64,000 bases of DNA from Rurimicrobium sp040387755. Lineage in GTDB: Bacteria > Bacteroidota > Bacteroidia > Chitinophagales > Chitinophagaceae. Location: positions 1,116,001-1,180,000 of the forward strand of contig JAZKDB010000002.1 in the NCBI GenBank assembly GCA_040387755.1, written 5' to 3'. The translations under genes and the position numbers were made by a program. Positions within the stretch are counted from its first letter, which is position 1, and the number at the start of each line of letters is the position of its first letter. Below the pieces are notes generated by a model. It searched no databases. It worked only from the letters and a program-made list of their open reading frames with translations, and had not been told where the DNA came from. This document shows positions 7,274 through 14,402 of this stretch, piece after piece.

Positions 7274-8047
7274 ATGATAGAAATTAAAAACATTAGCAAG
7301 AGCTTCGGCGAAAAGAATGTCCTCCGCGATGTAAGTGCCACTATGATGCCGGGCAAAACTAATTTAATCATTGGTGCCAGTGGCAGTGGCAAAACTGTTT
7401 TAATCAAAATAATGGTGGGCCTGATGAAGCCCGATAAAGGAAGTATTCTTTATGAAGGGAAAGACATTATCAATATAAACCCAAAAGAACTAAAAGAAAT
7501 CAGGACTCAGATTGGCATGTTGTTTCAGGGTTCGGCCTTGTTTGACAGTCAGAGTGTGGAACAAAATGTAATGTTCCCGCTGGATATGTTTACTACCCAA
7601 ACGCGAAAAGAAAAACTGAAACGCGCCAATGAAGTATTGGAAAGGGTGAATCTTGAAGGTGCCAACAAAAAATTCCCCTCAGAGATTAGTGGAGGGATGA
7701 AAAAACGTGTGGCACTGGCCAGAGCCATTGTACTTAACCCCAAATATCTGTTTTGTGATGAGCCCAACTCCGGCCTCGACCCCAAGACATCAATTGTTAT
7801 TGACGAGTTGATTAATGACATTACCAAGGAATACAACATCACTACCATTATCAATACGCATGACATGAATACAGTAATGGAACGAGGCGATTATATCTTG
7901 TACTTGCATCAGGGTGATAAGAAATGGGAAGGCACCAATAAAGAAATTATTTTCAGCAAAGATGAAGACCTCAATGATTTCATTTTTGCATCAGACTTTC
8001 TGAAGCGGACAAAAGAAATTATGATGCATGAAGGAGAAAAAAAATAA
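7274..8047 (+). CDS. MlaF-like ABC transporter ATP-binding protein
   Basis: This 257-residue ATPase has Walker A GASGSGKT (34-41), signature SEISGGMKKRVALARAI (from about 136), Walker B YLFCDEP (158-164), an NSGLDP D-loop and H-loop His196. FPSEISGGMKKRVALARA and FCDEPNSGLDP are typical of the MlaF/Mkl subfamily. That subfamily works with an MlaE permease and an MCE protein to move phospholipids between membranes. Neither partner is in this window: the upstream neighbour is clpC behind a terminator and the downstream gene is convergent. It therefore works with a permease encoded elsewhere. The ATG follows TTTGAGGAT, an acceptable ribosome site. Confidence 0.85.
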   Translation: MIEIKNISKSFGEKNVLRDVSATMMPGKTNLIIGASGSGKTVLIKIMVGLMKPDKGSILYEGKDIININPKELKEIRTQIGMLFQGSALFDSQSVEQNVMFPLDMFTTQTRKEKLKRANEVLERVNLEGANKKFPSEISGGMKKRVALARAIVLNPKYLFCDEPNSGLDPKTSIVIDELINDITKEYNITTIINTHDMNTVMERGDYILYLHQGDKKWEGTNKEIIFSKDEDLNDFIFASDFLKRTKEIMMHEGEKK

Positions 8048-8065
8048 GCGCTGAGTCAGCGCTTA
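8045..8065. terminator. Bidirectional terminator between convergent genes
   Basis: TAAGCGCT pairs with AGCGCTTA around a 5-base loop and is followed by a run of eight or more T on the plus strand. The stem includes the stop codon of the ABC ATPase. On the minus strand the stem is followed by TTTTTTTT-rich sequence as well, so it can also serve the heptose operon that ends at 8076. Confidence 0.85.
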
Positions 8066-8075
8066 TTTTTTTTGT

Positions 8076-8654
8076 TTAGTTGAGCAAGGAGCTCTCAATA
8101 AGGTTAAGACTATCCGACCACTCCTTGAGCGACGGGTATTGCTCATCAATAGTATCGTGGGGTAGTTCTACAGGATGATTAGTAGTACTGAGGAAAACAG
8201 TGTGCATGCCATTGCGTTTACCAAAAAGCATATCGCTTAAATTATTGCCCACCATCACGCTTTTTCTAAAATCAATATTCCCAAAATCTTCTTTTGCCTG
8301 CAAAGCCATTCCAATGTTGGGCTTACGGTTGATATCGTCATCATTAACAGAAGTACAAGCATATATCTTGTCTATTCTACCACCATTAAGCACAATTTCT
8401 GATTGCATGTGCTGATGAATATCTTTTAAATCTTCAGCTTCCATTATACCTCTGCCAACACCCCTCTGATTAGTTACCACGATGATATTTCCGAAAATGT
8501 GACTCAGCGTTTCCAATGCTTTTAGCGTGCCATCATAAAATCTAAACTCTTGCCAATCTGTTACGTAAGTGCCATGTATTTCTTCGTTAATTACCCCATC
8601 TCTATCCAAAAACAAGGACCAGCTTTTATTATATTTTTGAGCGCTATTCTGCAT
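8076..8654 (-). CDS. HAD-IIIA phosphatase, GmhB-like (heptose bisphosphate phosphatase)
   Basis: The 192-residue protein has HAD motif I FLDRDGVINE (nucleophile and acid Asp), motif II VVTNQRGVGRGIM, a later NRKPNIGM (motif III Lys) and VGNNLSDMLFGKRNGM (motif IV region). This is the order seen in histidinol-phosphatase/GmhB HAD-IIIA enzymes. It lies 21 bases downstream of gmhA, which supports a role in removing the C7 phosphate of heptose 1,7-bisphosphate. GmhB normally has a cysteine-rich zinc loop before RKP. Here that segment is CTSVNDDDINRKP, with one Cys, so the zinc site seems lost. A related sugar-phosphate phosphatase is an alternative. Confidence 0.8.
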   Translation of the reverse strand: MQNSAQKYNKSWSLFLDRDGVINEEIHGTYVTDWQEFRFYDGTLKALETLSHIFGNIIVVTNQRGVGRGIMEAEDLKDIHQHMQSEIVLNGGRIDKIYACTSVNDDDINRKPNIGMALQAKEDFGNIDFRKSVMVGNNLSDMLFGKRNGMHTVFLSTTNHPVELPHDTIDEQYPSLKEWSDSLNLIESSLLN

Positions 8655-8675
8655 ACTTTTTCAAATATTCTTTTT

Positions 8676-9245
8676 TTAAAACAAGTTTTCTTCTACCAAC
8701 TGACAAATAATATGACCAACCAGTATGTGTGACTCCTGAATTCTTGGAGTATCGTTTGAAGGCACATTAATCAGATGATCGGTCATTGTCTTCATCTTCC
8801 CACCACTTTCGCCTGTCATAGCAACAGTAATCATTCCATTGTCCCTGGCCTGTATTAAGGCATTGATAATGTTTACTGAATTGCCTGAAGTGCTTAAACC
8901 AATGAGCACATCACCCTTTTTGCCTATTCCTTTAATCATTCTGCTGTATACAACGTCATATCCATAATCATTAGCAACAGCCGTCAGATAAGAAGTGTTA
9001 CAATGCAGCGCTTCGGAAGGTAAAGGATTGCGGTCGGTATAAAATCTACCGCTAAATTCGGCAGCAAGATGCTGAGCATCGGCAGCACTTCCACCATTAC
9101 CACAGAACAGCACTTTATTCCCGTTCTGAAAAGCCTGGGTAATAATCTGAGTTACCTTTTCAATAGTGGCAATCAAGACCTCATCATTGAGCAGGTCTTG
9201 TTTTGTTTGAATAGATGCGGCAATAATATTCTTAATAGAATTCAT
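8676..9245 (-). CDS. gmhA: Sedoheptulose 7-phosphate isomerase (GmhA)
   Basis: The 189-residue SIS-domain protein contains KVLFCGNGGSAADAQHLAAE (residues 44-63), FSGRF, GLSTSGNS (phosphosugar-binding SIS loop) and a C-terminal RIQESHILVGHIICQL. These are the GmhA active-site blocks, including the HxxxE and late His residues used for catalysis and metal binding. GmhA converts sedoheptulose 7-phosphate to D-glycero-D-manno-heptose 7-phosphate, the first step to ADP-heptose for surface glycans. It is the first gene of a two-gene unit with the GmhB-like phosphatase; rfaE2 for the last activation step is at 53707. Confidence 0.93.
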   Translation of the reverse strand: MNSIKNIIAASIQTKQDLLNDEVLIATIEKVTQIITQAFQNGNKVLFCGNGGSAADAQHLAAEFSGRFYTDRNPLPSEALHCNTSYLTAVANDYGYDVVYSRMIKGIGKKGDVLIGLSTSGNSVNIINALIQARDNGMITVAMTGESGGKMKTMTDHLINVPSNDTPRIQESHILVGHIICQLVEENLF

Positions 9246-9268
9246 AGTAATTTAGGATTGCTAATGGT

Positions 9269-9276
9269 CAAAAATA
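9269..9276 (-). promoter_or_regulatory. Putative -7 element of gmhA
   Basis: The minus strand reads TATTTTTG (TAnnTTTG) 24 bases upstream of the gmhA ATG. No -33 TTG is present at normal spacing. Confidence 0.4.
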
Positions 9277-9323
9277 CAAACTGAAGAGCAATAAAAGATA
9301 AAATAGTTTGTTAGCAAAATCAT

Positions 9324-11105
9324 TTATTGAACAATCAACTGCTGGCTGTATTTTTTATTTTCGGGAGTTTCTATTTCCAGAATGTAGTATCCTCCCAGCA
9401 GATTCAAGGGAAGTCTGGATTGACTATTACTAAAATGAATCGATTCGTTAATTAATGCTCTTCCACTTATATCTGTAATCTTCACTTTAGCCCAGCCTTC
9501 TTTCATTTCATTACAGTTTATGATGATAATATCAGTAGCGGGATTGGGGGAAATATTCATCCTTTGCGACCTGATTTTATGCTCTGTAATGGCCGTACCT
9601 TGTATATAAACTGCTTTTTTGAACGTATCGGCATCTATGGTAGCCAACAAATTAACTCCACCTGTTGTCAATGGAACTGAAAATACACTTCCCACAATAT
9701 TAGAAGCTGGCATAGCCACAACTGATGGTGAAAACGAACCTGAATCGGAAGAAAAATATCCACTCAACATCCAAAACATTTTGGAAGGTATAGCAGCACC
9801 GGTATACAATTTAAAATAAGCCTCCAAAGGAAAAGAGGAACTATAACCAATCGGTAAGCCTCCATTTAAAGTCCATTCACAGACAATCCATGAACGAAAC
9901 CCTACAGTAGCAGAAGGTACATTATAAATCAGACCTGCGGTATCACTTTCGCCCCACCATGAAGAATCTGAAAGAAAAGCTGAAACTGCCTGTGCATTAT
10001 AGAATTCATTTTGGCGCGAATTATCAAATTTAGGGTTAAATATTCTTGAATTATTAATACGAAATATTGAACTGGCCCCTGGCGCTACGTCGTTGTAAAC
10101 AGTCATTCCCCTGCCATTGTATGTCAAATTAGTACAACGATTGTATATAAAATTTGCACCGGATATTTGCACATCATTATTTCCTGTGCTAAATAGTACT
10201 GCTGCGATGTTTGAATCCGTTTGGTTTCCGGAAAATTCAACACTATCAGACATTATACAGTAGGTGTTTTTGAGGAAAAGCCCAGCACCTAATTTTGTTA
10301 CGTGGTTTAAATCAAATCGGGAATTACCTTTTATGTATAATTCAGCATTTTCTGCATAGCAGGCACCCCCATTAACAGCATTACTTGCAAAAAGCACACT
10401 TTCGCCTAAAACATGCACTATACTTGATGTATAAATAGCGCCTCCGTTAAGACTGGCAGTACTATTCTTTAGTTTAACTCCAAAATCTAAAACCAGCTTA
10501 TTAGTACTGTATATAGCACCTCCATTGACCGCACTGTTATTTTCGAATACTACATCATAGCTTGTTACATAAACCTCGCCCTCCGAATATATAGCCCCAC
10601 CATTGCAGGAGCCGGCAAAACCTGCTGAAGAATCGGGTGCACGATTATTGGCAATATTCATTAGTCCATTTAGTTTTAAAATGGTACCCCGCCCGGCAAA
10701 TATGGCCCCTCCACCTGAATCCAGTCCATTATTGGCATAGCCGTTAATGATGTCCATATTTCGTATATTCAGCGTACGAGTGACAACAGGAAAATCGGAG
10801 TTAATAAACTTAAACACAGAACTATCAGCCGCCAATCCCGGGTCGATGGTACTGTTGACTGTTGCAGAACTCGAGCCCTCCATTATCAAAGATTTGTCTA
10901 TAATGATATTTTGTTCCCTGAAAGTATCTGCACTCAGCACCAGACTATCATTATCAATACTGTTGGCCACTGCACCTTTTATGCTAGAATAGGTTGGGGT
11001 TAATGCTACTCCGCTCCGATAAATTGTTACGGTTTGGGCTTTTGTCAAAGGAGACAAAAGGAGTAAAAGAAAAAAGATAAGGATTGAATAAAATATGCTT
11101 TTCAT
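9324..11105 (-). CDS. Secreted T9SS (type A) protein with right-handed beta-helix repeats
   Basis: I place the start at 11105 (MKSIFYSILIFFLLLLLSP, a good signal peptide ending TKAQ). A longer in-frame reading to 11234 would run into rnc and has no signal. The 593-residue product has repeated GGAIY / GGACY turns (DSGGGAIFAG, NGGAIYSTNKL, NGGAIYTSSI, NGGACYAENA) every 20-40 residues between about 130 and 310. This is typical of polymorphic-outer-membrane-protein or pectate-lyase-like beta-helices. The C-terminus (ISPNPATDIIIINCNEM ... GGYYILEI) is a type-A T9SS sorting domain, so it should be exported and surface-anchored or released. The ligand is unknown. An eight-C tract lies just before the start codon. 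Confidence 0.85.
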   Translation of the reverse strand: MKSIFYSILIFFLLLLLSPLTKAQTVTIYRSGVALTPTYSSIKGAVANSIDNDSLVLSADTFREQNIIIDKSLIMEGSSSATVNSTIDPGLAADSSVFKFINSDFPVVTRTLNIRNMDIINGYANNGLDSGGGAIFAGRGTILKLNGLMNIANNRAPDSSAGFAGSCNGGAIYSEGEVYVTSYDVVFENNSAVNGGAIYSTNKLVLDFGVKLKNSTASLNGGAIYTSSIVHVLGESVLFASNAVNGGACYAENAELYIKGNSRFDLNHVTKLGAGLFLKNTYCIMSDSVEFSGNQTDSNIAAVLFSTGNNDVQISGANFIYNRCTNLTYNGRGMTVYNDVAPGASSIFRINNSRIFNPKFDNSRQNEFYNAQAVSAFLSDSSWWGESDTAGLIYNVPSATVGFRSWIVCEWTLNGGLPIGYSSSFPLEAYFKLYTGAAIPSKMFWMLSGYFSSDSGSFSPSVVAMPASNIVGSVFSVPLTTGGVNLLATIDADTFKKAVYIQGTAITEHKIRSQRMNISPNPATDIIIINCNEMKEGWAKVKITDISGRALINESIHFSNSQSRLPLNLLGGYYILEIETPENKKYSQQLIVQ

Positions 11106-11113
11106 TTTCAAAT

Positions 11114-11121
11114 GGGGGGGG
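11114..11121 (-). repeat. Eight-base homopolymer C tract upstream of the start codon
   Basis: The plus strand has eight G in a row, so the mRNA of the beta-helix gene carries CCCCCCCC at 9-16 bases before its AUG, where the ribosome lands. Such tracts are prone to slippage. Confidence 0.6.
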
Positions 11122-11202
11122 TAAAATATTTTCAGGAAAACTAATGTTTGAAGAACTGAAATTAAGAAACAATTCTTGTTGATAGCAGAGAAAGCTATAA
11201 AA

Positions 11203-11928
11203 TTAAAGACTATTTTGTTGGGCAATAAGATCAAGGGCTTTGCGGGCCGCTACTTGTCCGGCATCTTTTTTATTGAAGGCTGTACCTTCACAAAAAAGCG
11301 AATCATTTAATAAAATACCAACGGTAAACATTCTGCGGGACCCATCACGTTTATCTTCCATTACTTCAAAAGCCAAAACCTGACGATTGATTTGGGCCCA
11401 GTTCAACAATTGATTTTTGTAATTGGTATCTGTATTGGCCATCATTTCAATGTCCACATACTTTTGCAAAAGTTGCTTAATAATAAAGGTGCGTGTTTTG
11501 GGGTATCCCTGATCTAAGTATACAGCTCCTACCAACGCTTCCAGCGCGTTTCCAAAGATATGGCTGCGCTCAAAGCCGCGGTCGTGCGTATTGTATTGCA
11601 CCAGCTTTTGAAGCCCCATACGATTTGCCAGGTCATTAAGTGTTTCACGACGAACGATTCTTGACCGTAATTCTGTCAAAAAGCCCTCTGATTGGGTAGG
11701 ATATTTTTTAAAGAGGTATTCGCCAACAATGGCTCCCAGAAAAGCGTCGCCTAGGAACTCCAGACGCTCGTTATTACGGGCAAGTTCATCATGCTTACTT
11801 CGGTGTACCAATGCCAGCTGATAATAGGGCAAATGTTTGGGTTTGAAACCCAAAATGTGCTCTAACTGAGCAGACAATTGTTTGTCGGGAGAGAAAAGAT
11901 TTTTTATGCGGGCGAGTAAGCGACGCAC
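11203..11928 (-). CDS. rnc: Ribonuclease III
   Basis: The 241-residue protein has the RNase III signature NERLEFLGDAFLGAIVGEYL (about residues 51-70), with the catalytic Glu/Asp set, and HIFGNALEALVGAVYLDQG for the second metal-binding block. A C-terminal double-stranded-RNA-binding domain (NYKNQLLNWAQ ... GQVAARKALDLIAQ) follows. It cleaves rRNA precursors and structured mRNAs. The start is GTG at 11928, 5 bases after the fabF stop. The acpP-fabF-rnc order is conserved in Bacteroidota and suggests one transcript from the acpP promoter. Confidence 0.95.
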   Translation of the reverse strand: MRRLLARIKNLFSPDKQLSAQLEHILGFKPKHLPYYQLALVHRSKHDELARNNERLEFLGDAFLGAIVGEYLFKKYPTQSEGFLTELRSRIVRRETLNDLANRMGLQKLVQYNTHDRGFERSHIFGNALEALVGAVYLDQGYPKTRTFIIKQLLQKYVDIEMMANTDTNYKNQLLNWAQINRQVLAFEVMEDKRDGSRRMFTVGILLNDSLFCEGTAFNKKDAGQVAARKALDLIAQQNSL

Positions 11929-11933
11929 GGATA

Positions 11934-13193
11934 CTAATCTTGGAATTTTTTGAAGACAACCGAGGCATTATGTCCCCCAAATCCAAAAGTATTGGATATG
12001 GCAGCCCTAACCAATCTTTTTTGTGCAACATTAGGTGTAAGATTAAGTCTGCTATCGATGGCAGGGTCCAAATCTTTCAAATTAATGGTTGGAGGAATAG
12101 TATCGGTCAATATAGACATGATAGCCGCAACAGACTCAATAGCACCAGCTGCACCTAAAAGGTGACCTGTCATAGACTTGGTAGAGCTGATATTCAGATT
12201 GTAAGCATGCTCTCCGAAAACCTTTTGAATCGCACCTATCTCAGCTACATCTCCTAACGGAGTTGAAGTACCATGCACATTGATATAATCAATGTCTTCA
12301 GGTTTCATATTAGCATCGTCAAGCACATTACGCATTACATTAATCACACCTAATCCTTCTGGCTGTGGAGCTGTAAGATGATAGGCATCTGCACTCATCC
12401 CACCACCAGCTATCTCTACTAAGATGTTAGCACCACGGCGCTTTGCGTGTTCATAATCTTCGAGAATGATAGAACCTGCACCTTCGCCTAAAACAAAGCC
12501 GTCACGATTAACGTCAAAGGGACGACTGGCGCCTTTTGGGTCATCATTTCTTTCGCTCAGGGCTTTCATGGCATTAAATCCGCCAATACCAGCCTCTGTC
12601 ACTACTGCTTCCGATCCGCCACAAACAATGGCGTCAGCCTTGCCTATACGGATGTAATTAAAAGCGTCAATAAGAGCATTGGTAGAAGAAGCGCAAGCAC
12701 TAACAGTTGAGAAGTTAGGTCCGCGGAATCCGTATTTCATTGATATTTGCCCTGCGGCAATATCAAGAATAAGTTTAGGTATGAAGAAAGGATTAAAACG
12801 GGGAGTTCCATCACCTGAGTTGTAATTTTTCATCTCTTCGATGAAGGTAATCATACCACCGATACCAGAACCCCAGATGACACCTACGCGGTCTTTATTT
12901 ATTCCTTCGACATCAAGCTTGGCATGTTTTACAGCTTCATCTGCAGCTACAAGAGCCAGCTGGGTAAAGCGGTCAATTTTACGTGCTTCTTTACGGTCGA
13001 AATAATCTTCAGGATTAAAATCTTTCAGTTCGCAAGCAAAGCGTGTCTTGAACTTTGATGCATCAAATTGTTTGATGAAATCGGCGCCCGATACACCATT
13101 GATCAGGTTGTCCCAATAAATAGGTGCAGTATTGCCCAATGGAGTTAGGGCACCGACACCGGTAACGACTACTCGTCTAAACGGAAAATTCAT
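11934..13193 (-). CDS. fabF: Beta-ketoacyl-ACP synthase II
   Basis: The 419-residue housekeeping KAS II elongates acyl-ACP with malonyl-ACP. Cys167 (TVSACASSTN), His307 (NVHGTSTPLGD) and His344 (KSMTGHLLGA) form the catalytic triad, and GFGGHNAS closes the fold. I chose ATG 13193 (MNFPFRRVVVTG) over a TTG two codons upstream. It lies 22 bases downstream of acpP and 5 bases upstream of rnc, so it is the middle gene of a classic fatty-acid cluster. A second FabF is at 549-1799; this copy's location with acpP marks it as the primary one. Confidence 0.96.
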   Translation of the reverse strand: MNFPFRRVVVTGVGALTPLGNTAPIYWDNLINGVSGADFIKQFDASKFKTRFACELKDFNPEDYFDRKEARKIDRFTQLALVAADEAVKHAKLDVEGINKDRVGVIWGSGIGGMITFIEEMKNYNSGDGTPRFNPFFIPKLILDIAAGQISMKYGFRGPNFSTVSACASSTNALIDAFNYIRIGKADAIVCGGSEAVVTEAGIGGFNAMKALSERNDDPKGASRPFDVNRDGFVLGEGAGSIILEDYEHAKRRGANILVEIAGGGMSADAYHLTAPQPEGLGVINVMRNVLDDANMKPEDIDYINVHGTSTPLGDVAEIGAIQKVFGEHAYNLNISSTKSMTGHLLGAAGAIESVAAIMSILTDTIPPTINLKDLDPAIDSRLNLTPNVAQKRLVRAAISNTFGFGGHNASVVFKKFQD

Positions 13194-13215
13194 CAACAAA
13201 TAAAAAGGGTTTAAA

Positions 13216-13452
13216 TTACTTTACGTGTTCTTCAAGATAAGAAACTGCCTGACCTACTGTTGTAATGGTCTCAGCTTGTTCGTCGGGGATAGAGATATTG
13301 AATTCTTTTTCAAATTCCATGATTAACTCTACTGTATCCAAAGAATCAGCACCCAAATCGTTGGTGAAGCTGGCTTCAGTATTTACTTCAGATTCGTCAA
13401 CGCCTAGTTTGTCAACGATGATTTTCTTTACGCGATTTGCAATTTCAGACAT
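13216..13452 (-). CDS. acpP: Acyl carrier protein
   Basis: The 78-residue acidic helical protein has the phosphopantetheine attachment motif LGADSLDTVELIMEFE, with the modified serine at about residue 36 (DSL). It carries growing acyl chains for fatty-acid synthesis. It is the first gene of the acpP-fabF-rnc unit, and a TATTTTTG box lies 27 bases upstream of its ATG. Length and sequence are entirely typical. Confidence 0.97.
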   Translation of the reverse strand: MSEIANRVKKIIVDKLGVDESEVNTEASFTNDLGADSLDTVELIMEFEKEFNISIPDEQAETITTVGQAVSYLEEHVK

Positions 13453-13479
13453 AGCTTGTGCATTTAAAATTTATGAGTG

Positions 13480-13487
13480 CAAAAATA
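13480..13487 (-). promoter_or_regulatory. Putative -7 element of acpP-fabF-rnc
   Basis: The minus strand reads TATTTTTG (TAnnTTTG) 27 bases before the acpP ATG. No canonical -33 TTG is at 19-23 bases. Confidence 0.45.
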
Positions 13488-13591
13488 TACTTTTTAGGAT
13501 ATTAGGAAAGGTTTTTCTCATCTTTATTTGAGAAAGAATTTTTTTTCCACGTTTTTAGGGTTCAAATTTAACATTTTCTCTGAGCATAAAA

Positions 13592-14245
13592 CTACTGAAT
13601 GATATGCCCATCGCGCATTTCAAGGTTTCTGTCTGTTAATGCGGCCAAGTCTTTATTGTGGGTAACTAAAACAAAAGTTTGTGACAAATCTCTTCGCAAA
13701 CGGACAAATAACTGGTGAATTGCATCAGCATTGGCACTATCAAGATTTCCTGTTGGCTCATCAGCCATTACAATTGTCGGCTTATTTATTAAGGCACGGG
13801 CTATTGCCACACGTTGTTGTTCGCCTCCGGATAATGCGCCAGGTTTATTATTTCCTCTTGAAGAGAGGCCAACTATTTCAAGCATTTTCGCGGCTTCTTT
13901 TAATCCTTCAGATTTTTCCTTGCCTGCTATCCAAAGTGGCATGGCTACATTTTCAAGTGCAGAAAATTCAGGAAGTAAATGATGAAACTGGAATACAAAT
14001 CCTATCTTTTCATTTCTAAATTTAGCTTGTTGCTTGGAGGATAGAGAAAATAAATCAATCCCTTCAATTAATACCTTTCCTGCATCAGGAATGTCCAAGG
14101 CTCCCATCAGATGAAGCAAAGTGCTTTTCCCTGCACCTGAAGCGCCTGTAATAGACACTAGTTCGCCTTTTGCTATCGAAAGTGATACATCATTGACAAC
14201 AGTTAGTGTACCGTATTTCTTAATTAAATTCCTTACCTCAACCAT
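13592..14245 (-). CDS. LolD-like ABC transporter ATP-binding protein
   Basis: The 217-residue ATPase has Walker A GASGAGKS (34-41), FQFHHLLPEFSALENV (Q-loop, typical of LolD/MacB-type), signature ALSGGEQQRVAIARAL and Walker B VMADEPTGNLDSA, and ends with THNKDLAAL (H-loop). LolD works with LolC/E permeases to release lipoproteins from the inner membrane; the similar MacB/FtsE group has other roles. No permease is adjacent, and the neighbours are acpP and the barrel-protein gene, so the exact partner is unknown. In Bacteroidota this gene is often annotated as lolD and found alone. Confidence 0.85.
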   Translation of the reverse strand: MVEVRNLIKKYGTLTVVNDVSLSIAKGELVSITGASGAGKSTLLHLMGALDIPDAGKVLIEGIDLFSLSSKQQAKFRNEKIGFVFQFHHLLPEFSALENVAMPLWIAGKEKSEGLKEAAKMLEIVGLSSRGNNKPGALSGGEQQRVAIARALINKPTIVMADEPTGNLDSANADAIHQLFVRLRRDLSQTFVLVTHNKDLAALTDRNLEMRDGHIIQ

Positions 14246-14328
14246 ATTAATGTAAAAATGGAAATTTTTGTGTGAAAAACAAGAACTACTTGCTACTATT
14301 TTTCATCAAACGGCCGGATTATAAAAAT

Positions 14329-14366
14329 AAAAGCGAAACAAGTAAAGAGTTACCCGTTTCGCTTTT
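14329..14366 (-). terminator. Terminator of the sigma-factor/barrel operon
   Basis: AAAAGCGAAAC pairs with GTTTCGCTTTT (11 pairs), with a small nested GTAA/TTAC stem in the loop. On the minus strand it is followed by T-rich ATTTTTATAATCC. It starts 37 bases after the stop of the gene at 14403. Confidence 0.75.
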
Positions 14367-14402
14367 GTCAACCTTTATACAAAAACAAAAATCAAAACTT
14401 TA

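Noticed and set aside
11106..11234. 43-residue N-terminal extension of the beta-helix protein
   Set aside because: It overlaps rnc and pushes the signal peptide to an internal position; the ATG at 11105 gives a proper signal peptide.
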